Below are positions 56,544 through 64,000 of a stretch of 64,000 bases of DNA, piece by piece. Below the pieces are notes generated by a model. It had not been told where the DNA came from, searched no databases, and saw only the letters and a program-made list of their open reading frames with translations. The stretch lies in the NCBI RefSeq assembly GCF_964340395.1, contig NC_135569.1:16572519-16636518 (forward strand), in the 5' to 3' direction. The first letter of the stretch is position 1. Each line of letters starts with the position of its first letter. Origin of the DNA: Glandiceps talaboti. Its lineage: Eukaryota > Hemichordata > Enteropneusta > Spengelidae. The position numbers and the translations under genes were made by a program.

Positions 56544-56654
56544 GCTTTCTTAGCCAATGAAGATCTTGGAGACTCCTTGGACAGTGTGGAAGCTTTGATT
56601 AAGAAACATGAAGACTTTAAAAAATCACTTGCAGCACAAGAAGAAGAGATCAGT
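56544..56654 (+). pseudogene. SPTAN1-like: alpha-spectrin exon: middle of a repeat (EDLGDSLDSVEAL)
   Basis: Exactly 37 codons in phase 0 between acceptor tttttgcag and donor gtgagt: AFLANEDLGDSLDSVEAL, then IKKHEDFKKSLAAQEEEIS. This is nearly identical to alpha-spectrin around repeat 6 (AFLLNEDLGDSLDSVEAL, KKHEDFEKSLSAQEEKI), covering the end of helix A and helix B. It is the best conserved spectrin exon in the window and shows no damage of its own. I mark it pseudogene only because downstream repeats are missing. Confidence 0.85.
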
Positions 56655-56942
56655 GTGAGTGAAAATAGTTCAATTTTATTGCTTTTCATACGGATGGAAA
56701 TATTGGATTCAAAACTTTGAATATAGAAATGAAATCAAAGATTACAGACTCAAAGACAATGTAATATATCATGGTAATTATTTATTGCATGATGAATATG
56801 ACTAAGTAAATTTGTCATGATGTGTAAAAATAATAAAAGAATTATTGGATGTATACTTCCAGTGTGCAAAATGGATGCTTAGCATAATTGGTACAAATAC
56901 CCTGTGGCAGATATAGTAAATTCTTTTGTTTTTATTCTACAG

Positions 56943-57020
56943 GCACATGTTGACTTTGCCGTTAAACTTGTAGAAAGTGAACATTATGCTGCAGAAGATG
57001 TCTCAGAACGTAGAGATACT
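56943..57020 (+). pseudogene. SPTAN1-like: alpha-spectrin exon continuing the repeat
   Basis: 26 codons in phase 0, acceptor ttctacag, donor gtaagt: AHVDFAVKLVESEHYAAEDV then SERRDT. Matches alpha-spectrin ALDEFATKLIQNNHYAMEDV, ATRRDA directly after the previous exon's match. Spacing and phase are as expected. The next spectrin exon (SRRNALHERA type) is not found downstream. Confidence 0.82.
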
Positions 57021-57690
57021 GTAAGTAGATTTGACACCCTTGTTTTGTTCAGAGATTTCAAACACCAAGTCCTGATAAAAGTCAGTTAGTTTACTTCTGA
57101 AAATATGTAGACAATAAAATTGATCCTTCATACAAGGTAAAATTCTCCCGACATGTCAAATGGTACTATCACTCTCATAAAGACATAAATGAACATTCTT
57201 TGTTATTTTAAAAGAAACTTGTACAGGCAAAATTGGCTTCACATTTTCTGTGAGAAGATTGGTCGTGAAAGACTAAGTTTATATTATATGTAATCTATGA
57301 GAAATCTCAGTGTATTGAAAATGGTTTGGTATAGACAAGTTGACAATATTACAAAGTCTTAGTAGAATCCAAGGTAGATAATTAAAATGAAATATGTGTG
57401 ATGTCTTAGAAAATGTCCATCACTGTTTTTGCTTCTGTAACCATTCATGAGTGTTATGTAAGCAGATCAACAATGAAGAAAACTGAGTTATGTAGTGTTA
57501 TATACTAAAAACCTTTGTTATAGTTTTTTGCCAGATGTGCCAGAATTCATGTCAATATTTTAGTTACAGTCGCTAAAAGAACCTAGCTTTAGTTCCATAG
57601 GCAATCTTGTAATGGTTAAAGTATTAGTGGTTAGGTTTTCATGTTGATATTTGTCTAACACTATCTCTTCACCTTCCGTAAAGAATTTTA
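57021..57690 (+). other. Intron without recognised exon
   Basis: AT-rich; no spectrin-like frame for the end of this repeat or the next three repeats. Confidence 0.5.
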
Positions 57691-57716
57691 TATTTTAGGG
57701 ATGAAAAGTCTGTGTA

Positions 57717-57782
<66 letters not shown>

Positions 57783-57990
57783 TTTGTGTTTATGTGTGTC
57801 TATATCACCATCTACAAAATTACTGGCTAAATTCAAACAAAATTTTGTAGACATGTTCCGTAGGGTAATGGCAAGATCTGATTAGGTTTTGGTAAATATC
57901 CTAAGCATGCTTCAAATTCATTATAACTTGGTACATACATTTGTGATACCTAAGTGCATCTGTCCTGAAAATATTATCGATGTAGTGTTT
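57691..57990 (+). repeat. Dispersed repeat family C, left part
   Basis: ttttagggatgaaaagtctgtg, (TG)n at 57719-57778, then actggctaaattcaaacaaa, attttgtagacatgttccg, tagggtaatggcaag and cataacttggtac-like blocks. Continues at 59356 after two nested insertions (tgtagtgtttagttagt / tgtagcatttacttttaat). Confidence 0.75.
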
Positions 57991-57999
57991 AGTTAGTTC

Positions 58000-58463
58000 T
58001 AGTCTGGTCCCCTGCCCCTTTCTACCGCTGCTGGCGCTACACTCACGAAAGGAGTCAGGTATGGGCCACTTAATGCATGGCTGTGATTGGCCATTACTAT
58101 CGAGTGTGCTAATTGGTCAAAAAGTTTATTGACAACAATATGGCGGCATTTTTAAAAGATCTGGACTTTGTCATTATCCTTGCTGTTGCGAATTTTCTTA
58201 AAAATTAAGCGAAGTCCGTCACTCCCACAAACTACACATGTTGCTGTGTTTATTTTCACTGGGGTTTTACTGACAGTGACAGCCATGTTGCTACGACTCA
58301 CCACTTTACGCGTATACGAGCGTCTGTACTGTTGATTGGCTAGTGATGTCACGTGGTAGTCCGACATTTTTGTCAAGATCCTGACAAAAATGGTGGCCCA
58401 TACCTGACTCCATTTGTGAGTGTAGCGCCAGCAGCGGTAGAAAGGGGGCAGGGGACCAGACTA
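58000..58463 (+). mobile_element. 464-bp MITE with about 70-bp TIRs and 9-bp duplication (Mutator-like)
   Basis: Left TAGTCTGGTCCCCTGCCCC... and right ...GGGGACCAGACTA are inverted over about 70 bases (taccgctgctggcgctacac, gagtcaggtatgggccac). AGTTAGTTC occurs on both sides (57991-57999 and 58464-58472). Long TIRs with a 9-base duplication are typical of Mutator-like elements. It lies exactly at the left edge of family B copy B4. No transposase. Confidence 0.85.
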
Positions 58464-59355
58464 AGTTAGTTCCCGCGGACGAAGTCCGGAACGGGGACTT
58501 ATGGATTGGGTTCCGTCTGTCCGTGCGTCCGTCCGTCCGCAGCCGTTTCTTGGAGATGCCTGGACCGATTTTTTTCAAACTTGGTACAGGGGCAACATGC
58601 TATGGCATACATATGCACGTCAATTTGTTTTATGATACGATCCAATATGGCCGCCTAGCAACCATTTTGTTTGCGAATTTTCCCTGTCTAAAGCCATAAC
58701 TCAGACATGCTTTAACAGATCTCTTTCAAAGTTGGTATTAGGACAGTGTTCTATGACATACATGTGCATATTCATTGTTGTCATGATACGATCCAATATG
58801 GCCACCTGGCAGCCATTTTGTTTGTGAATTTTCATGTCCAAAGCCATAACTCAGACATGCTTGAACAGATCTCATTCAAAGTTGGTATTAGGACGGTGTT
58901 CTATGACATACATGTACATATCCATTTTCATTGTGATACGATCCAATATGGCTGCCTGGTAGCCATTTTGTTTGCGAATTTTCATGTCCAAAGCCATAAC
59001 TCAGACATGCTTGAACAGATCTCATTCAAAGTTGGTATTAGGACAGTGTTCTATGACATACATGTGCATATCCATTTTCGTCGTGATACGATCCAATATG
59101 GCTGCCTGGCAACCATTTTGTTTGTGAATTTTCCATGTCCAAAGCCATAACTCAGACTCCATTTTCATCGTGATATGATCCCCCATACGCAACCAATCCT
59201 TTATTGTTGGAGGCATATTCCATGTCCAACAAGCACACACAACATATCTAAGTCTGTTTGTTTTAGGTTCACAAATGTTGTTGCGTGATCAGAGTAGTGA
59301 TAATTCCATAAAACCCAATTATAGCGGGGACTATGTCATTCTCAATGACTTGTTT
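58464..59355 (+). repeat. Dispersed repeat family B, copy B4 (most complete)
   Basis: Hairpin head tagttcccgcggac-gaa-gtccggaacggggac, ttatggattgggttccgtc, (CCGT)n, cagccgtttcttggagatgc, ctggaccgatttttttcaaac. Then body units of 150-151 bases starting at 58690, 58840, 58990 and 59141 (agccataactcagacatgct, gatccaatatggctgcctgg), and the tail (tttattgttggaggcatatt, ctgtttgttttaggttcaca, tagcggggactatgtcattc). The 134-codon frame at 58746-59150 follows from the near-150-base period. Confidence 0.9.
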
Positions 59356-59792
59356 TGATAAGATATTGGCATAATTTCTGAAGGCCACAAAAAGAAAAAA
59401 AATTGTTTCTATTCAGGAAATGTTGTCGAAAGTGGTGCGACTGTATCACAATTTTCTAACAAAACAACTGGCTCAATTGAAACTAAATTTAGTACACGTA
59501 TTCCATAGGGTAGTGGCAAGAACTGATTAGGTTTCAGTAAATATCCATGAATATTAATGAGTAATTTATGCAATTAATGGTTTTTGGTAAATTAGGCTAT
59601 ATCTCAAGAATTTATGCTTCAAATTCAATATAATGTGGTGCATACATTTGCGATACCAAAGCGCACCTTTCCTGAAATATTATTGATGTAGCATTTACTT
59701 TTAATAAGTTATTAGGCTTATTTTCAGTAGGCTGCAAAAAAAAATGTTTCTGGTCAGGAAATGTTGTCTAAAATGGTGCGATGATATGATTT
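59356..59792 (+). repeat. Dispersed repeat family C, right part
   Basis: Contains caggaaatgttgtcgaaagtgg twice (59417, 59755), aactggctcaattgaaacta, gtattccatagggtagtggc and ggtgcatacatttgcgatac. The first of these blocks repeats the box seen at 57815-57870, so family C also holds more than one module. Confidence 0.7.
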
Positions 59793-59830
59793 TTTAGCAC
59801 AACTTAACTGAGGTACAGTAGTGCTATAAG
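59793..59830 (+). repeat. Family A head fragment
   Basis: ttagcacaacttaactgagg, tacagtagtgctataag: a hairpin head without microsatellite or body. Confidence 0.65.
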
Positions 59831-60099
59831 ATCACCCTATTGAGACTCGATGACAGCTATGTCATGTTATAAAGTTTTACAGTAAAAATTGACTTTGTTC
59901 ATTGTACTACATGTATACCATTCTGAGCTTACTGAACTACAGTATTATTTGTTGTTAATGAAAACCGTTCCTATTGTAGTAGATGAACAAACATTTTGAG
60001 CATTTTGTATGTACATGTATATATAGTATTTCCCAGAATATTAGGTTTGTAAATATGTTAGCACATTGCTAAATTCTTACTATATTGTTTATGGTACAG

Positions 60100-60240
60100 C
60101 AACAAGAAGAACCCATTGGTAATGATGTACTGGTAGGCAAGGAATGTGTACTTGCCGTGAACGATTATGTCGAGAAGAGTCCTCATGAGGCGTCCATGAA
60201 GAAAGGTGACGTCCTGAATCTCGTCAATAGTGCTAACAAG
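60100..60240 (+). pseudogene. SPTAN1-like: alpha-spectrin SH3 domain first-half exon
   Basis: 47 codons in phase 0 between acceptor ggtacag and donor gtaatg: [20 protein letters not shown], then [27 protein letters not shown]. It matches alpha-spectrin QQQVxxxDETGKELVLALYDY, QEKSPREVTMKKGDIL, TLLNSTNK. The SH3 ALYDY motif is AVNDY, so the first ligand-binding tyrosine is lost. The matching second-half exon does not follow within 3.7 kb; exons of that type occur only at 2206 and 4052. The phase would fit them. Identity certain, function doubtful. Confidence 0.88.
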
Positions 60241-60325
60241 GTAATGTCATTCCTTTACATGTCTTATGTTATGTCATGTATGCTGACTAGTGGGCATTCC
60301 ATTCCATTTTATCGTTTCATTTTTT

Positions 60326-61562
60326 TTAGCACAACTGAACTGATAAGATTCATTAGTGTTATAGGCATTGCTAAGTGTCTCTGTCTGTCTCTGTGTATGT
60401 CAGTCAGTGTGTGTGGGTGTGGGTGTGTGTGTGTGTGCATGCGTGCGTGCGTGTATGTGTGTGTGTGTGTAAATGAACTAAAGTCAAAAACTGCTGGACT
60501 GATAGCCATATTTTGTGGGTGCATATTACCTTGCGTGTCTAGTTGGGAAATACCTCAAATCAAAATGATTTTATCACCTGTGTGTGATTTGGGTAAAACA
60601 AATATGGTGATTTGGGTAAAAAATGTGATTTTTGGTCAAAAACCTTAAACTCCAAAAGTAGTGGGCAGATTGGGATTAAATTTGGGTGAATCATTCTTCA
60701 GGGTGTTTATACTAAGAATTTTTCAGCACATGACGGTCCCATGAGTGATATGCAAATTAGAGCTAAAAATGTGTCTTTTTGGTCAAAAATGAATAATTCC
60801 TAAACTACTGAGCAGATTGCACTGAAATTTAATGGGAATGCATCTAGGGATGTATGGATGAAGAAATGTTAAGTATACAATGATTCCATGAGTGATATTC
60901 AAATTAGGTGTACAAATGTTCATATTTGGTCGTAAACTTATATCTCACAAAGTACTTGGTCAGTGAGACTGAAACTTGGTGAGACGTTTCTGTAAGTGCA
61001 GATTTTCTTCAAAATATTTTTACACAATTTCCCCAGCAACCATGAACATGCCCTTAGGAACAACCAAATGGCAGTATATTTTGGTCAAATAACAACATCT
61101 GGTAGGCAAGTGAGTAAACATTCAAAAAATGTATGCAAATATCCCTAGCAACCATGACCACGCCCATAGCAACAGCCAAACAGTTGTGTATTTCACAGAT
61201 AACGGATTAATAGACAATTGAATAAACATTCAAACAATGTATGTAAATCTGCTTATCAACAAGACCATGCCCATAGCAACAGCCAAATAATCATGTATAT
61301 TGCAAAGATAACAACAGGAATATAAAGACAAATGAATAAACATTCAAAAAATGTATATAATCTGCATAGCAACAAGACTGTGCCCATAACAACAGCCAAG
61401 TAATAACGTATATTGCAAAGATAACAGGAATAGAAAGACAAATGAATAAACATTCAAGAAATGCATGCAAATGTGCCTAGCAATGAGACTATGCCCATAG
61501 CAACAGCCAAATGATCACATATTGTGAAGATAACAGGGATTGATAGACAATTGAATAAATGG
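60326..61562 (+). repeat. Dispersed repeat family A, copy A7, left part
   Basis: Head agcacaactgaac-tgataag-attcattagtgtt, mixed (CTGT)n/(TG)n at 60377-60470, box gctggactgatagccatatt, modules with gcagattgggattaaatttg, gcagattgcactgaaattta and agtgagactgaaacttggtg spaced about 147 bases, and six 3' units (atgtatgcaaatatccctagc, catagcaacagcc). Interrupted after 61562; it ends at 63005-63122. Confidence 0.88.
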
Positions 61563-61800
61563 GCGCACTTTCAAATTTGTTTATGTTAAAGTCGACATCT
61601 TTACTACCTCCAGGTCCTTGTGATGTGCAGGACAGTGCTTGGGCATAAAGACATAAAAAAAATTGTATTGTTCCAAATACATTCAATTTTAAAGTAGGTC
61701 GTGGTGGTGGTGGTGGTGGTGGTGGTGGTGGTGGTGATGATTTGGTTTTGAATGTAATAGAAAACACGGACTGTGATACAAGTACATATGATGGGAATAT
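61563..61800 (+). other. Insert in A7, with (TGG)n at 61698-61738
   Basis: Starts gggcgcactttcaaatttg. It carries a (GGT)n trinucleotide run that makes artefact frames (TTTTTT, PPPPPP on the minus strand). No gene seen. Confidence 0.5.
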
Positions 61801-62835
61801 CAGGGGTGAACAAATCCACTTGTCAGAAGTCCGGGACCAGTGATTTTTGGGGCGGACCACATAGATTTGACCTTGTCTCGACAGGAGATAACACTCAACA
61901 CACATGTGGCTCATATCATTATACCGGTTTAGGGACACAAGAATTAGGAAGACAAGAATAATAACTTCATTGTATATTTCAAATGTATCAAATGAAACAT
62001 TTTATTTGCTATCATTCTGTCAGCATTGTTTGTATTATTGTTTTTATTCATAAAGGAGCTTCAAATGATTTATAGTAGAACCCCTTTCATGAAATGATAG
62101 TCTACGAAGTATCTCTTTTAGCACTGTGATATGATATTTGCCAAAGCCTCGATAACTGGCAAATTTGATTTTATCTCCACACCGCCACACGGACTCCCTC
62201 TAGTCAGGCAATGTATGTGTTCCTAGGGTTTTTTTTCCAAAGCCTCCACGACTGGTGAATTTGATTTTATCTTGACACAGTCACACGGACTCCCTCGAGT
62301 CAGGCAATGTATGTGTTCGTATTTTTTCATTTTTTCGTGAGATTTTATAGGATCAACTTTGAAGTGGTCAGTTTCTTTGTACAGTTGTGATGATTTGCTT
62401 GCAATGTCTGGGTTTTCCAGACAAGTTTGACAAAACGTAGTACAACTTTTGTCGTCATACTGCAATCATGACTAAAACTGTTTTCCAATGTTCTTGTCAC
62501 ATATTTCTGTCAAATTTCTGAACCTTCGTGAAATCCAAGTGAAGTCGCCATTCAAAGTTTTTCGTTTCATCGATGCCTCAAAAATAACCGTTACAAATAT
62601 AATAGAATTGTCAATTGACTGAAACCAAGCAAGTCAACTTTATATTTATTATTATAAATTGGGTATTGTTCAACTGAAAGTGGTGTAAGTCTGAATATAT
62701 AGATTCATAGGCAAGATTTAATGTTTCACATTAGCGGGACCTGCAGGGACCACTAATTCTTTCAGCAGGACCACTGGATTTTTTAAGGCACTGGTCCGGG
62801 GACCACCAGTTCACAAAATGATTTGTTCACCCCTG
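61801..62835 (-). mobile_element. 1035-bp hAT-like element with transposase remnant
   Basis: Ends CAGGGGTGAACAAATC and (reverse complement) CAGGGGTGAACAAATCAT are inverted. GGAATAT lies on both sides (61794-61800 and 62836-62842), 7 bases, or 8 (GGGAATAT) if the terminal G is shared. The minus strand codes a zinc-finger remnant (see 62223-62470). Inside, a block of about 95 bases (acacggactccctc, agtcaggcaatgtatgtgtt) is duplicated at 62130 and 62235. It is the parent type of the MITE at 29387. Confidence 0.85.
62223..62470 (-). pseudogene. hAT transposase N-terminal zinc finger remnant
   Basis: Minus frame: LQYDDKSCTTFCQTCLENPD, then IASKSSQLYKETDHFKVDPI, KSHEKMKKYEHIHC. The pattern (aromatic)xYDxxxxxxFCxxC, SSxLYxxTxxFxxDxIKxHExxxxH is the TTF/BED-like DNA-binding finger at the start of many animal hAT transposases and of proteins derived from them. 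The Cys pair and the two His are present. The catalytic DDE part and the C-terminal dimerisation region are absent, so the copy is inactive. Confidence 0.72.
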
Positions 62836-63004
62836 GGAATATTGATTAACATTCAGTTGTCATGGGGAGGGGAGGGTCATGTTTTACAAAATGGGACAAA
62901 AGGGAGGGTCATTTTTTACAAATGGAGAATTTGGGAGGGTCATGTTTTACTTAACTATAACCATGTGTGATTTCTCCGGCCCTCCCCCTTCTGTAAGTAC
63001 TGAA
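62836..63004 (+). repeat. Tandem gggagggtcat(g)ttttacaaa, 3 copies, and flank
   Basis: Three units at about 62870, 62911 and 62935, then a pyrimidine patch (ctccggccctcccccttctg). Similar gggagggtca patches occur at 45070 and 48900. Confidence 0.65.
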
Positions 63005-63122
63005 GGCTCCCTAATGTATATGAACATAGATTAGTAGACAAATAAATAAACATTCAAAAAAAATGTATGCAATATTCAGTCAATTAAACAGTTGTCCTAC
63101 AGTGCCATTGGCACTATATTTC
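63005..63122 (+). repeat. Dispersed repeat family A, copy A7, right end
   Basis: gattagtagacaaataaataaac, attcaaaaaaaatgtatgca and cagtgccattggcactatatt: the last 3' unit and terminus of family A. Confidence 0.75.
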
Positions 63123-63216
63123 ATACAATCTTATACATCACACTACCATGACTGGTGGCAATCACCTGAAAATATCCATTGCGGGGACGGAGTCATCTCC
63201 GATGATCGACTGCTTG

Positions 63217-64000
63217 TTAGTCCCCGCCGGACGAAGTGCGGGACGGGGACTTATGGATTGGGTTCCGTCCGTCCGTCCGTCCATCCGTCCACAGCCGTTT
63301 CTTGGAGATGCCTGGACCGATTTTTTTCAAACTTGGTACAGGGGCAACATACAATGGCATACATATGCACGTCAATTTGTTTCAGGATACGATCCAATAT
63401 GGCCACCTGGCAGCCATTTTGTTTGCAAATTTTCCCTGTCTAAAGCCATAACTCAGACATGCTTGAACAGATCTCATTCAAAGTTGGTATTAGGACAGTG
63501 TTTTATGACATACATGTGCATATTCATTGTTGTTGTGATACGATCCAATATGGCCTCCTGGCAGCCATTTTGTTTGCGATTTTTCTATGTCCAAAGCCAT
63601 AACTCAGACATGCTTGAACAGATCTCATTCAAAGTTGGTATTAGGACAGTGTTCTATGACATACATGTGCATATCCATTTTCATTGTGATACGATCCAAT
63701 ATGGCTGCCTGGCAGCCATTTTGTTTGTGAATTTTCCATGTCCAAAGCCATAACTCAGACATGCTTGAACAGATCTCATTCAAAGTTGGTATTAGGACAG
63801 TGTTCTATGACATACATGTGCATATCCATTTTCATTGTGATACGATCCAATATGGCTGCCTGGCAGCCATTTTGTTTGTGAATTTTCCATGTCCAAAGCC
63901 ATAACTCAGACATGCTTAAACAGATCTCATTCTAAGTTGGTATTAGGACAGTGTTCTATGACATACATGTGCATATCCATTTTCGTCGTGATACGATCCA
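63217..64000 (+). repeat. Dispersed repeat family B, copy B5, cut by window end
   Basis: Hairpin tagtccccgccggac-gaa-gtgcgggacggggac, ttatggattgggttccgtc, (CCGT)n, cagccgtttcttggagatgc, ctggaccgatttttttcaaac. Then body units from 63442, 63592, 63743 and 63895, each about 151 bases. The 201-codon frame at 63148-63753 is a by-product of these units and not a gene. Confidence 0.9.

Noticed and set aside
58746-59150. 134-codon plus frame
   Set aside because: Runs through family B body units of about 150 bases; the peptide repeats with the unit.
61489-61938. Proline-run and threonine-run minus frames
   Set aside because: Produced by the (GGT)n run; the rest is family A and insert sequence.
63148-63753. 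201-codon plus frame at the window end
   Set aside because: Starts outside family B and then follows its repeat units. No domain.

Overview
This is AT-rich, intron- and repeat-dominated DNA from an animal genome. There are no operons, ribosome binding sites or compact genes. The only recognisable host coding matter is a set of short exons, in correct splice phase, from an alpha-spectrin gene (SPTAN1-like: spectrin repeats and the internal SH3 domain), all on the + strand. The linker between the SH3 domain and the next repeat is short and lacks the long vertebrate non-erythroid insert. Together with the repeat content (many TIR transposons, CR1/L2-type LINE fragments, tRNA-derived SINEs, tetranucleotide satellites) this suggests a marine invertebrate. 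I cannot assign the clade from sequence alone.

Left block (1-5.9 kb): a mosaic of partial tandem duplications of the exons after the SH3 domain. It holds two copies of the SH3 second-half exon (2206, 4052), three copies of the following repeat exon (367 full length; 2726 and 4572 sharing an in-frame loss of 36 codons), and partial copies of the next two exons (1, 717, 5001, 5458), some with stops or a frameshift. An RT fragment sits in one copy only. Right block (56.1-60.3 kb): exons for the middle of an earlier spectrin repeat, then the first half of the SH3 domain (60100-60240), with the repeats expected between them missing. In window order the exon series is therefore out of canonical order. 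The simplest reading is the tail of one decayed copy followed by the head of another, both probably pseudogenes.

Between them (6-56 kb) I find no convincing host gene. The region holds: a 48-bp minisatellite (9.6-11.4 kb); a GGTA-based satellite (21.3-22.6 kb); a 58-bp satellite with higher-order structure (28.7-32.7 kb) that carries two datable transposon insertions; a 94-bp array (40.0-40.5 kb); several TIR elements with visible target duplications (14639-16107 TAA; 24844-26348; 29387-29551; 31901-32639 TTAA; 54307-55411; 58000-58463 with 9 bp; 61801-62835 hAT-like with a transposase zinc-finger remnant); LINE reverse-transcriptase pseudogenes on both strands; and two SINE copies.

The most unusual material is a group of dispersed repeats, here called A, B and C (D is a simpler one). 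A and B begin with a hairpin. All three then have a dinucleotide or tetranucleotide microsatellite, followed by a degenerate box that in A and B recurs about every 147-151 bp. Every copy I could orient lies on the + strand, and they are nested in each other (B in A, B in C, other transposons in all).
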